Positions 18,804 to 29,231 of a stretch of 43,164 bases of DNA are shown in pieces. Positions within the stretch are counted from its first letter, which is position 1. The number at the start of each line of letters is the position of its first letter. The position numbers and the translations under genes are program-made. The DNA comes from Perkinsus marinus ATCC 50983 (taxonomy: Eukaryota; Perkinsozoa; Perkinsida; Perkinsidae). The notes below the pieces were generated by a model, which saw only the letters and a list, made by a program, of their open reading frames with translations, was not told the DNA's origin and did no database searches. Location: assembly GCF_000006405.1 (NCBI RefSeq), contig NW_003211409.1, forward strand, positions 1 to 43,164, in the 5' to 3' direction.

Positions 18804-20700
18804 ATGCCACCAGCCAGGCACTCCTTGAATACCATCCCAGCAGCAGGAGCAGCAACAGCACCATCACGACGGAGGAGTTCAGTGGTGTCAGGTCTGTCGT
18901 CGTCGTCGGCCCTCTCAGCGGATGCTGTTACTACTATTGCCAATGTCGATGAATTAGTGGATACCCTCAACTCGTCCTTGGACGTTATGAAGGATGCACT
19001 TAGACAACCTGCTACTCCTGATAGCGTTGACTTTATCAATAACCTCATGCTCGAGGTGAAACTACTATTGGGCCTATCTTTAGTGGAGGCTAGTTACTCT
19101 TCACAGATACAACAGAATAGAGATAGGTTACAAGCTCGTGCCGAAGAGTTAGTTGAGAATGGTCAGTTTGGCAGTACTGATCGGATATTTGAAGTACTAG
19201 AACAGGTATGACACCACCTTAGCAGTTAGTCGCCTCTTCTTACCAGTTAAGTTGTAGGTAAGTCAAATGGAATCCCGTTTTGATAATTGGACTCGGAGTA
19301 TTACACAACGAGACCAACAAGAAGATGCTAGGAATAGGCAATTTGGAAGAGGGAATAGTCGATTCAATACTCGAGATGGTGAGCTCAGATCTCTCTCATC
19401 GATTACCAATCCGTCCACTGTAGGAGGGAATACCACGGCAGCAAGCATGAGAGACCCATTAGCTACTATACCATCCTTTGGATTCAATGAGGAGACACAA
19501 CGGCTCAATGATGCTACTGATGATGATGAGGAGCCTGATGAGGATAATGATAACGCATATGAGGACTATGGATTCAAAGTATGATAGTATACCGAATAAA
19601 TATTCCTATCGAATTTTTACGTTCCACACCGCTCATAACTCACAGCAATTCCTACCAGGCACTCGAACCCGTACCAACACTAGCTCTGCCTGGTGTTGCT
19701 GGCCGCTCTAGACAGTCTGACAAGGTATCATCGAGGGGTAACCATGGTGGCAGTAGTAAGGCTCGACGACCCGAGTCGAAAGCTCACAAGAAGAAGTACC
19801 ACATTAGCACAGATAGCAGCACCACGTGACGTGATCCACTCACAACCTTAGAATACGCTCAGCTCGGCGTACCTCACCCCGTGAGGAGAAGGAGGAGGAG
19901 GAGGAATCGTCGCCCTTCGGTACGGTGTTGGAAACTACTGATAAACTACCACGGCAACATCCAACAACAGATGACCATCACCTTGCATGGGATGTAGGAA
20001 GAGCCGTCCCACTACAGTATTATCATACCCACCAATATCCCCTCGTCCTTCTCAGGCTTTACCTTTCCGAGGCACATCATCGAATGCTGCTGCAGAGGCG
20101 GTAGCTGCTGTAGGAATATTCACCCGCCTACTGCTGCTGCTGCTGGTACGATGATATTGCTTTCAGTGGGACAATGCTTTCGGCAATCCTAATGAAGATG
20201 CCTTCCAAGTCGGCTTTCCAGACCTGACCATGGCTGGTACACAAAAGGCGAGTTTTGGTCAAACTAATGGGGCGGCGCCCAAACAGAAGAAGGAAGCAGG
20301 CTTCGACCCAAGCCTCCAACGTGGCATCAATGATAATGATGCAGCCTTTGGTGGTGGGACATCAGGTGGGGTGTGCTTTCTTCTCGAGACCCTTCTCCCC
20401 CTCCACTATGGGCTACATCTTCCTAGGCTATCAGAAGGGTGTATGTACTGCCTCGTATTCGGCGGCCCGTATGCGTATTGATATTGGATGGGATAGTGGT
20501 GCATCGGATATGTTCGGTTCCGATAAGAAGACTGCTCGTGCCAATCTAGAAGGGTTGTTCATTGACGTAAGACTGGACTAGCTGCCATGTTGTCGTATTG
20601 GCCCCGTGCAGTGTATGATGCACCCCTGTGTTGTTAGGCTGTTGCCAAGGCCTTGAAGATTGATCCATCGAGAGTGAGAGTCAACAACGTAGTATTATGA
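18804..20700 (+). CDS. Adaptor-like protein, helical N-terminus and disordered acidic/basic tail (485 aa, eight exons)
   Basis: Exons by phase-consistent joining: 18804-19205, 19258-19578, 19659-19795, 19852-19993, 20056-20109, 20167-20365, 20427-20566, 20638-20700; the sum is 486 codons including TGA. After a Ser/Ala-rich start, residues of about 45-150 form a helical region (VDELVDTLNSSLDVMKDALR, FINNLMLEVKLLLGL, DRIFEVLEQVSQMESRFDNW). This resembles a GAT-type or SNARE-like helical bundle, but I am not sure. Then come an acidic run (DDDEEPDEDND), a basic run (SKARRPESKAHKKK), a Glu run, and WDNAFGNPNEDAF with FG and DP motifs as in endocytic adaptors. The tail ends VAKALKIDPSRVRV, a motif common in alveolate multidomain proteins. 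Function: possibly membrane traffic (inference). A longer 3' end is possible because a GT donor overlaps the final codons. Confidence 0.6.
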
Positions 20701-20879
20701 TTAGCACTATCGTCAACTGTTCATTATTACTCGACATTTTCTAAACGAAAAACTACAGGAAGTTTTTCTAACAATCCAATGAAGTTGAATCGTTCATTAG
20801 TAGTAACAACGACAGTCTGTCGTCGACAGATATACATTCGTTGTGATTCCCTGGCCTTACCTGGATCCTTGCTGGATGC

Positions 20880-22023
20880 GTTATGATGGGTGGTTATCCT
20901 AGCTCAGCAGAGTCAAACGCAACCAACTTATCATCGAACCCAATGGTCTGAGATGATCTAGCTAATTTCTCCAGGGAGAGAGGTAATCTTATTGATGGTA
21001 ATCTACTTCGAATAGAGTATGCACTAGCGCAAGCCGTCCTCGATGATTCTGACGTATTTCAATCTCTGGGGAGAGGAATATCTTCTCTAATAGAGATGTG
21101 ATCTATGCTTGGTGCCCAAATAGTATGATGAGAATATCAACTATAACGACTGTATGTGGGTCGCGTAATCAGAGTAATCCTACCAAGTCGGATCAAGGAA
21201 GAGGTAGTGGGTACAGCATGAAGGCCATGATGGTAGCGGAGTACTCCTCTACAGAAATGAACCCTTCCATCTAGTCCTGTCTACATGATATGCACTAGGT
21301 GGAGAGTCATCAAGCATCGTGTTGTCCAGCCAGGAGGGCGGCGGCTAACAGCAGAGCCTCGCTATAGCTTTGAGGACTCATATTCCCCTCAATGGCGTAG
21401 CAATGACAGACCCACATGATTTTATGGGAGTATGTCGTTCGGGGAAAGGTCGTTGGACGATAATGATGATGTTGATCATACTGGGGAAGGTCTCATCTAG
21501 AATTGCTATCATGATTTTTGAGTTACTAGTAGGCTGGGTATGAGAGCCATTTATGTTAACATCGGTGAATGTGGCACGTATGAATATAGCATCACGTGAC
21601 TTCAATAACCTCATGACGGGGCAAGATTATGAGAATATCCTCAGAGATCCCTAGATTATATGGCATCAGCTAGGTTATATGGCTCTCGCCATACTCCTCA
21701 GCTAAACCTAGCTAGTAGTCATCGTGTATTGGCAAGCATTGAGGGTCAGTCTCATACCACCATTACCCTTTTGAGCAAGTAATGAGCAATTGCAATGATC
21801 CCAACTACGGCAGACCGGACTACTGACATAACTCAAACGGTGGTATCGTATAGAAGCATGGTACTACCAACAAAGGGTTATCATTGATATGGAGGGTGAT
21901 CATGGACTGACACTTCACATGAGGCTACTACTAGGGAATTACAAGCGGTTGGATGAAGTTATCATGATGATGCATGCACTGATGGTACCTGAATGGTCGG
22001 TATCAGCATTGAACCTTATCTAA
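20880..22023 (+). CDS. Unrecognised multi-exon plus-strand gene
   Basis: Candidate exons read RGNLIDGNLLRIEYALAQAV (about 20974-21105), ASRDFNNLMTGQDYENIL (about 21590-21650) and DYMASARLYGSRHTPQLNLA (about 21655-21750). The best exon ends the gene: RWYRIEAWYYQQRVIIDM, HMRLLLGNYKRLDEVI, MMHALMVPEWSVSALNLI, stop TAA 22021-22023. Splice sites between them are not resolved. Met- and Leu-rich helices predominate. It may be a separate gene or a continuation of the preceding locus. Confidence 0.4.
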
Positions 22024-22078
22024 TACATGATCACGTCGTCTATACAATGTTGTTCATTGTGATGGTGTAGATGACTTA

Positions 22079-23385
22079 CTATTGTGTCGTAGTGGGTGTG
22101 GGATTGTTGTTTTCAATCATCTTTTCCTGTTCTAGCTTTCGAGCCAGTACACGTCTTCTACCCTCCTCTCGCATACGCTCTAATTTCTCAGAAGTACCAC
22201 TACTCCCAGATGATACCTGCCTATCCCTCAAAGCACATAGGGCCATCCCCTTGTCCCACCTTGTCGCTCTCATCATCCCTAGCCATTCGATTCAGATATT
22301 CATCATCCGAACACACATCACTCACAGTGGGTGTTGGTATCCCAGAGAAATCGATAATAGTTTCTAATGATGGTATATCATGTTACTCATGAAAAAGAGC
22401 CATATATCCTCACGTCTATTACGTCTATGACCCGATGCATGGACCTCTGGGCTCGTGAGCGTTGACGATACGCAAGTCGAGGGTGGAGGCTGAGACCACG
22501 AAAATAACAACATACCGATATCAACTGTGTTGGTGTAACCTGATCTCCTCTAGGCCTAGGTAGTAAGATGCTGCTATCTACGCCAGAACCCATGGTATCG
22601 CCAGGCTTATCCTGTCGTGGACAGCTTCCTTCTCCTTCACCTCCTCCCAATGCTGCTGTGGGTGTGGATGTATCATCCCTGGCCCCATAATCGAGAGCAC
22701 TAATATTGACAGGTATTAGGGCTTCAGTAGCCTCATGACTATTGAGATCTTGATTAGGAGAGGTTACTCTGGCCCACGAGCAAAGGCTCAGGAAGAAGTC
22801 TGTTACTCGCTGACCTGATTGATAGAGATAAGATACAATATTGAGTGACGGTGAAGTACACATAGTAGTATGCTCATGGGATGATGACTCTTGAAGGGAT
22901 ACAGCAATGTCGGTAGTTATGGGGAGGCTCTCGGACATAGTTCCAATAACAACAATAAGGAGTCTAGCGTCATTGACTAACACCAACAACAACACCACAC
23001 TATCAGACTATCAGTGGGTATATGACCAGGCTCATGGTCTGCTGCAATACGAAGAGCAATATGTAATGGTATACGTATGTGATAGAACATAAGCTGCCAG
23101 TGATGACCCGAAGCGGTCAGTGAAGGAAAGGCCCCCTCTCATTATTATGAATGTCACACCTTGGGAGAAGGATGTCATCAAAGTCCATCCCTATTCAATT
23201 CTACTGTTGGTGGGCTGATGCTCGTGAACATTGTCGACGGTTCTCTCTACTTCTAGTCTAACCCCTTGCCATGATAGGGAGACAATATCCATCGTAGTTT
23301 TCCGTAGGAAGGCCATGGACACGCGTGCCCAGCGCAACAGTTTACTCCTCATTCGTCGGTCCAACCTCATTGTCTCTTCGTCCAT
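22079..23385 (-). CDS. Unrecognised multi-exon protein with basic C-terminal coiled coil
   Basis: Starts at ATG 23385 (MDEETMRLDRRMRSKLLRWA, then AFLRKTTMDIVSLSWQG). Further exons plausibly include YHIRIPLHIALRIAADHEPG (about 23085-23010), a Ser/Pro-rich middle with SGQRVTDFFLSLCSWARV (about 22840-22760) and GVDSSILLPRPRGDQ (about 22600-22535). The last exon reads SEKLERMREEGRRRVLARKL and ends PTPTTTQ with the stop at 22079. No domain is recognised. Introns are inferred from GT/AG and frame only. The gene diverges from the phosphotransferase gene, sharing a roughly 0.5-0.7 kb upstream region. Confidence 0.45.
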
Positions 23386-23873
23386 TGTTCCTTAGCCCTC
23401 CGTCGTCTTCTCGGGGAGCCTTCTCGGTCCTACACAAAATTACAGGGATATAATAGCGGCAACAGCTCACTAACCATAAACTCACCGCCGATTATCATCC
23501 AGTGATTGTGGTCTCATATCTGGTATGTGAATATACGTGTTAGATTGTGATATAGATGCATGTTACTCAAGGTGACGACTAGTGATCTGATATTGTGGGC
23601 CCACGACCTTGAGGACCACACACAACACTTGCTATTGTATGATGCGGTGTCTAGAGAATGTCACGACAACATCATTAATCCGTGTGTGTCACCGGGATAA
23701 AGTAGCCTATTGGACATTAGGCCCATTGTGCGCTCCACCGTTTGGAACTCTTAAGTGAGCAAGATTACGTAAGTGCCCCCGCCGCCCGCCTAGGCTACCA
23801 CCACCACGTGTGCGACCATGGCCTGCTGGGAGGATGTAGTTAGTTCAGTGCTGCCCCTTTTTGACTAGTGTCT
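23386..23873. other. Divergent intergenic region
   Basis: Lies between the minus-strand gene starting at 23385 and the phosphotransferase locus. No exon supported. It presumably contains both promoters; I see no clear TATA element. Confidence 0.4.
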
Positions 23874-24125
23874 ATGGTATCATCATCATCATCAACCAGG
23901 TGTAGTAAAGCCTCTGATAGATCACCCAGAGAGAGCTCCTCTACTACTAGTAATAGCAGGAGGCGGGGGCGGCCTAGTCGGTCGTCGTCTACCAGTACTA
24001 CCACTCGGAAGCGAAAACTTAGTAGTGAGGGAATAGGAGGGCCGGAGGGTCGACATCGACAACAACGGCAGGCAGATGGTAGTGATGATAGGCAAAGGAG
24101 GATAGATCTTATTAAAGCCAAGAGG
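23874..24125 (+). other. Ser/Arg-rich in-frame extension upstream of the phosphotransferase
   Basis: Open frame continuous with exon 1: RGRPSRSSSTSTTTRKRKL and [17 protein letters not shown]. It could be a genuine disordered N-terminus or translated-looking 5' leader. Low complexity makes open frame alone weak evidence. Confidence 0.4.
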
Positions 24126-25617
24126 ATGAAGATCACAGAGGAGGTGAATCTTACTAGTATCCTACTACATTAATACTACGTGCTGTTGTTAAGGGCCTTA
24201 AGACTCTATCCAACTACGAGTTTAATCCTGGTACAGCAACAATGTTGGATAACTTTATGAATCAGTATTGGTGGAATAAGGTCATACTACTTGTGCCCAA
24301 GGAGGTAGTAGAGACCTCATCATCATCATTGAGTGTTATGAACATCATTTGGTTAGATAGCACCGAACATGATAACTCTAGTAGGATTGGTAGCGATGAT
24401 CCTATCGTACTTCTCTATAGCTTATTACACACCGACCTTCACTGAGGAGTCACCAAAATGGACCTATCTAGCCAATGCATTTGGCCTATTTTTGTAATGG
24501 TGACAACAACTCATGAAAGCCGACTATATATTACCAGTTATCAAACGATGGATGCGATAGACGGTAAACAGGCCCGACGGACAGGAAGTGCTGGACCTCT
24601 GGGTCAATTATTTGATCACGGTTGTGACTCTATCTCTACCACCTTCATATGTATGAGTATTATGGCAAGTGAGTAGTAGTCTCGTCAACCTTCTCTCCTC
24701 ATCGTAGCTTATAGATAATGCTAGGTACTGCTCTAGGAAGCGGCCCTCAGGCCATGGCGTTGCTCATGTTCATGATAGTACCCTTTTTCTTGGCACAATG
24801 GGAGGAGTAAACACAGTTGAGGTATATGTATATGGTATATGATCTCAGATATCATACTCGTGTCTTCCGTTGTGGTTTGTCGTTTTATGGTGTCACAGAA
24901 GCAGAATTCACTTGCATGGCATTGCACATAATAAGCTACTTCTTTGGACCAAGAGTGTAGTCCCATCACGATCATCACTCTAGCCCTGTTATGAGCCGTC
25001 TTCTTTATAGATGGCATATACAACCTATACCATCCCTCCACCTCGAGATCATAGACTATATTATGATATTCAACTGCTGCGTTACTGTATATGGTAGTAT
25101 TGATGCTATGTTTAATGTGGCCAGGCATGCAAAGCACATAGTGAGTAGGGAATGTGGCCGATACACAACACGATAGATACCTCCTCTTAATGTATTCCTA
25201 TCTCAGCATACTGCGATGATGCAATTAATCCCCGTCATGTCCCTTATGGTGTGTGGCATGCTCTGGACCCTGATACCAACAGTTCATCCTAGACTCGTCC
25301 TAGGAACCTTTGGTAGATGGAGGCTCTATCTGTTTACCATTATTAACATCTTTAGGCATCGCCTTTACCTATCTAACGAATAATATGATATTATGTGGTA
25401 TGACGAGGATGACTTATCCCAGATATCATTCCCTCTTGGTAGATAGTGATATTATCGTTGCTCATCCACACTACCTTAGGTACCATTACCCATCATATTC
25501 GTGATAGACTACTTACAACTCTTTCCACGTCACAGTGATGTCATCTTGGGACTGTATCTAGGATTCCTGATTTATAAAAGCTGGAAGTATTGTGACATTG
25601 CCTCGAGCGTTCCTTAG
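24126..25617 (+). CDS. CDP-alcohol phosphotransferase, ethanolamine/choline type (ten exons, 347 aa)
   Basis: Transfers phosphoethanolamine or phosphocholine from the CDP donor to diacylglycerol, the last step of the Kennedy pathway, in ER or Golgi membranes. The family signature DG-x2-AR-x8-G-x3-D-x3-D is intact: DGKQAR...GQLFDHGCD. Exons: 24126-24143, 24194-24304, 24357-24493, 24538-24668, 24725-24806, 24849-24956, 25011-25140, 25207-25312, 25356-25438, 25480-25617. All joins keep phase; introns are about 41-66 nt. Landmarks: [13 protein letters not shown] before the signature, [16 protein letters not shown] and [19 protein letters not shown] after it, then several membrane helices and [11 protein letters not shown] at the end. 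Length is close to the 350-400 aa norm. An in-frame ATG at 23874 would add an 84-aa Ser/Arg-rich N-terminus; I prefer MKITEE because the family usually starts there. Substrate preference cannot be read. Confidence 0.93.
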
Positions 25618-25650
25618 TCATTTGTATGTATCAGATTTTTAACAGACTCT

Positions 25651-26642
25651 ATGGAAGAGATAAGCATGTATTTGGGTATATACGCTCTATCGATAACCAA
25701 GAAGCGGGGCCAAGCAGTATGAATAGACGCATACCACGAGGCTACTCGTGCTAGTTGACTATGGTTCTCTCTTCATTGCTGGGCATTGGGCTATCGATCG
25801 CTATCACCGCGTACTCCCAGCTCTATTCATTGTTTCAATTTGAGAACTCTGATTGGTTCTAATGATACATTATAATGGTACGTAGTAGTATTGAGTTATT
25901 AGGTATAGTGGCGTCCTCACATACCCCCTCATGTGATGACAGATAGACGATGCAGGTTGGCTCAATTCGACTATGGTCGGTCCCTTCTCTTAGCTTTAAA
26001 GTAGCCTCCCCACTGGGAGGTCAGTCAGTGCTCCCTGCTCTATGCCTTGGACACTCCCTGAGGAGTAGCCTTGAGTTCCGGTTCATTGTTATGACACCCA
26101 TCTTTATCTGTGTTGGATCCCCTATCCTATGCTACTCGCTATGTCCATAATGCATCACTAATCCTTTCCCCCATAGCCTATGTTTCAGGGATCAAGGCCC
26201 CTAGGGCATACCTCATTCCCGTCACCACCTTACGTGATACTCTCATATACCGTACATCACAGGGTATAGGAGGGTGATGGCAAGGAGTAACTGATGCTCA
26301 CCTCTTCATCGAAGGGCAGTTCTGGCGTGTACCCTTTGGGGAGGAATCATCAAATATGGGTCGGAATTGATTCCACCACTGAATCCACACTGGGTCTGTA
26401 TTTAGTAGTTGGGTTCACAGCCCAGTGATGTATAATTACGCCCTAAGTATTGTTAAGGAGTATTATATATCGTACATGAGCCGGATCCTTTTGTCCACTA
26501 CTACATTCCATTACCTCCGTATACATCCTGTAGATTGAAGTACCCTGAAGTAGGGGTGATATCTGTGTGGTCGTGGAACAAGTCGTTATTCCTTAGCAAC
26601 ACTATACCGTTTCGAGATATAAATGGTAGAGACCCAGAATAA
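25651..26642 (+). CDS. Unrecognised multi-exon membrane protein
   Basis: Exons that join in phase: 25651-25716 (MEEISMYLGIYALSITKK), 25755-25855 (VLSSLLGIGLSIAITAY), 25956-26000 (LAQFDYGRSLLLAL). Later coding-looking stretches read RFIVMTPIFICVGSPILC (about 26075-26140), YVSGIKAPRAYLIPVTTLRD (about 26180-26240), HLFIEGQFWRVPFGEE (about 26300-26350) and YPEVGVISVWSWNKSLF to DINGRDPE with TAA at 26640-26642. Two or three hydrophobic segments suggest an integral membrane protein. Family unknown. It follows the phosphotransferase stop by only 33 bp on the same strand. Confidence 0.5.
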
Positions 26643-26793
26643 ATTAGCATATCCCAGAAGCAGTGTGTAATCAGAGTGTCGTAGGGTTTCTTGCTACCTG
26701 TGTGTTGTGTTGTAAAAGGACCGGGAAGAAATGGTCGTACGCTAACTTGCTCATTCACTCAGCTATTACCACAACACCACTTTCTACTCCATT

Positions 26794-27545
26794 ATGATCA
26801 CCACTTTCGTCGGTCAAGTTTTCATTCTCTCTGTGAGTGAACTTAATGCACTTTGCTAATACAATAATAAAATCCTCAGATCATTAACGTACTAACTTCT
26901 CTTGGTACGGAGATCTCTCGTCATCATCATCACCACCACACCGTCCATAGTGGAAAGAAGGTCCTACAAAAGGGTCATTTCATGCATGTACTCAAGGAGA
27001 AAGGTTTGCTCTCGAATAATAACAACGAGGAGGAGAAACCTCTACCAAGCCCAATCCATATGGAACCTGTGCAGATAGACTTCAGCAAAGTATACCACTG
27101 TTTATTCGCGCGCAATATTAATATCACTCTGTCACTCAGGTCCGCCAAGGTTTACAGAGGAGGATCAGGAAGGATGAAGGTATACGGCTAATGGTGGATG
27201 TACGCTGTAACACGACGACCACGACGTCGCTTTATAGATGCACTCCGCGGATCCCTTGGTGGGCTCAATGGATGGGAGGACGCTGCTAAGGAAGACCTCA
27301 CACGTCTGGCTGAAGAGAGCGATAAAGGGTACATCTAAGCAAATGACTCATCATGTCGAAGTGGCCCCATAGATATCTAGCTGATCTCAGTACCATGCCA
27401 CGTCAAGCCAAAGAAGCCCACGAGGAGATGATGGTAGTAGACAACCTGAATATATCGAGATTGTCGTATACTCTTAACTGCTTAGAGAACACTGAAGGGA
27501 CCAGAGAGTAACGATGCGATCCGTGCAGCCGCTATTGGAGTTTAA
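26794..27545 (+). CDS. 166-aa protein with N-terminal membrane anchor and hexahistidine run
   Basis: Exons: 26794-26832, 26880-27089, 27140-27179, 27238-27328, 27373-27433, 27486-27545; sum is 167 codons with the stop. Introns are 44-58 nt, GT-AG and phase-consistent. The N-terminus MITTFVGQVFILSIINVLTS is a probable signal anchor, followed by RHHHHHHTVHSGKK, a Lys-rich stretch, an acidic Asn/Glu run, and two charged helices (QGLQRRIRKDEDALRGSL; DAAKEDLTRLAEESDKGY) ending SNDAIRAAAIGV. A shorter reading stops at TAA 27336-27338; joining onward via GTACATC...CATAG keeps phase and is preferred. No family recognised. The natural histidine run could bind metal, but this is not demonstrated. Confidence 0.6.
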
Positions 27546-27671
27546 TCACTCAATGATGTTAATGATGAATGTCATGATATAAGCTCGTTAGCCTTTGTCA
27601 TTGAGTAACTCAAGCTTTGTGTTAGTCTCCATTGCCAAGGCATCACAACAGAATGATTATCTAGGCAACAG

Positions 27672-27890
27672 TCATAGCAGCAATCTACGTTGGAGGTTAC
27701 TACTAGATGGAAAGAAGTAGAAGAACAGCAGACCAAACGCACCGTTCAATGCAGTAGTGATATCACAGGCTAACATCGAACTTTCCGTTTCAGAGGAACC
27801 CTTTTTGTTGAGGACATTCCAGTAAGTGTACATCACAACATTATGTGTAGTATCAGGGTAAAACGCGTATAATTTCCTCAACAGTTACTA
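27672..27890 (-). CDS. Unrecognised minus-strand exon with hydrophobic tail
   Basis: Open stretch reading RKLYAFYPDTTHNVVMYTYW, then ACDITTALNGAFGLLFFYFF and a short basic end, stop at 27672. The hydrophobic segment near the C-terminus suggests a tail-anchored or multi-pass protein. No ATG or upstream partner exon could be fixed; 27890-28099 holds nothing else I can support. Confidence 0.35.
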
Positions 27891-28099
27891 TAATAACAGA
27901 ATGATGATGATAATACAAGAGCAAACAGAACCGTTTCAACGGTCGACACGGAGCACCCAATATAGTAACCATGATGTCCACACCACTCAAGAGAACAGAA
28001 GGAGACACTTAAAAACTCCTTTCATGTCGCTCTACCTGATAGCACTATCATCATAGTTACATCAACAACAACAACAACCTAGTTGTTCAACATCGCCCC

Positions 28100-28855
28100 T
28101 CAATGCAGAATAACGGCTAGAATACAAAGAGGAAGGAATAGTGTAGTAACGAGAGAGCTGACATCAATGAGGCGAGAAGCAGAACTCGAAGGCTGTGGTG
28201 GGGGCACAGCTGGAGGCGTCTTTTGACCATTATTGTTATCCGGATCAGTTGGATCAAAAGGATTCCAAGGTGGTGACAAAGTCGTTGTTGTTGTAATAGG
28301 TTGAGGATATGAACAGTTTACAGCAGGTAACCATCCACTTGGTTGTGAACCGGGGACAGCAGTAATCGTAGATGTCGAATTGAAGGAATCACACTCGCAT
28401 GCAATAGTATCATTACCATAGCATACACGTCCAGCGGGGGTCTGCCAAGACTTACAATAGGAACCCTTATCCTGACCGGGGTCAATGACGATTCCACCAG
28501 TGGGGACAGAAGTCGGGAAAACAACATTAGCCTTACAATAGGAGTCCCAACAAGGACCTAGCACAGTTGGATCAGGTGTAATGCAGGGACTACCGGGGAA
28601 CCACATCGTGTCACGGCACCAACCAGCTGGGCAGTACAACTCTGGTGGTGGCACCGTCGTTGGTACAGGTGTTGTTGTTGGAGTGGGAGTTGTTGTTGGA
28701 GTGGTAGTTGTTGTTGTTGGTAGTAATGTTGTGGTGACGCTGTTCCCTGTAGCAGATCCCGTCGTAGGTGCTATAGTAGAAGGCAACCCTGATGTTGAGT
28801 TATCTGCCAATACACTCACAATGAGACCGAGGGACGACGACAGGATAGCCTTCAT
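28100..28855 (-). CDS. Secreted mucin-like, Cys-rich, probably GPI-anchored surface protein
   Basis: Intronless, 251 aa from ATG at 28855. Signal peptide MKAILSSSLGLIVSVLADNS. Residues about 20-70 form a Thr/Pro-rich, low-complexity stalk (long Thr runs), a likely site of O-glycosylation. Ten cysteines lie in the central part (CPAGWC, CITPD, CWDSYC, YCKSWQ, VCYGND, CECDSF, VNCSYP), suggesting a disulphide-bonded domain, possibly two related halves. Several N-glycosylation sequons are present (NST, NDT, NST, NCS). The C-terminus, VSSLVTTLFLPLCILAVILH after small Ser/Ala residues, fits a GPI signal. Intronlessness sets it apart from most neighbours. Role: cell-surface or wall protein, inferred from architecture only. 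Confidence 0.85.
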   Translation of the reverse strand: MKAILSSSLGLIVSVLADNSTSGLPSTIAPTTGSATGNSVTTTLLPTTTTTTPTTTPTPTTTPVPTTVPPPELYCPAGWCRDTMWFPGSPCITPDPTVLGPCWDSYCKANVVFPTSVPTGGIVIDPGQDKGSYCKSWQTPAGRVCYGNDTIACECDSFNSTSTITAVPGSQPSGWLPAVNCSYPQPITTTTTLSPPWNPFDPTDPDNNNGQKTPPAVPPPQPSSSASRLIDVSSLVTTLFLPLCILAVILH

Positions 28856-28913
28856 TATCATCACTTAATGAGGAGATAAAACGGAGAGAGAGGAGAAAAC
28901 ACACTCAACTGTG

Positions 28914-29120
28914 GAGGGGGACAAAGCTAGGGACACCACGACACAATCCTTGCGTGCACATTCACGAAACCAACTAGGCGTGCAATTCCTAGTACAATCT
29001 GAATATGAAGCCTCTCATTCAACACAACAGGATATGAGGTATGAACGTATTACTGAACACCACAGAGCACGAGTAGCAGCAGCAATAACGTTAACGATGA
29101 TCGGATTAGGTATAGCGTGA
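28914..29120 (+). CDS. Possible small plus-strand exon
   Basis: Open frame without ATG until RYERITEHHRARVAAAIT, ending with a hydrophobic tail (TLTMIGLGIA) and TGA at 29118-29120. It sits between two minus-strand genes. It could be the last exon of an unresolved gene or chance. Confidence 0.2.
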   Translation, partial: EGDKARDTTTQSLRAHSRNQLGVQFLVQSEYEASHSTQQDMRYERITEHHRARVAAAITLTMIGLGIA

Positions 29121-29231
29121 TAAGCATCTCTGGGTCACCCTTATTGGATGATACATAGCTAAATGGATTGGGTGATGAGGATTGAGGTTGGCGGTAGTAG
29201 TGCCGCACTACTAGTGCGGATATGATGATCA

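Noticed and set aside
27336-27352. Two overlapping-style small genes (129 aa then a 52-codon ORF starting 14 bp later)
   Set aside because: A 44-nt intron at 27329-27372 joins them in phase into one product, which is the simpler reading.
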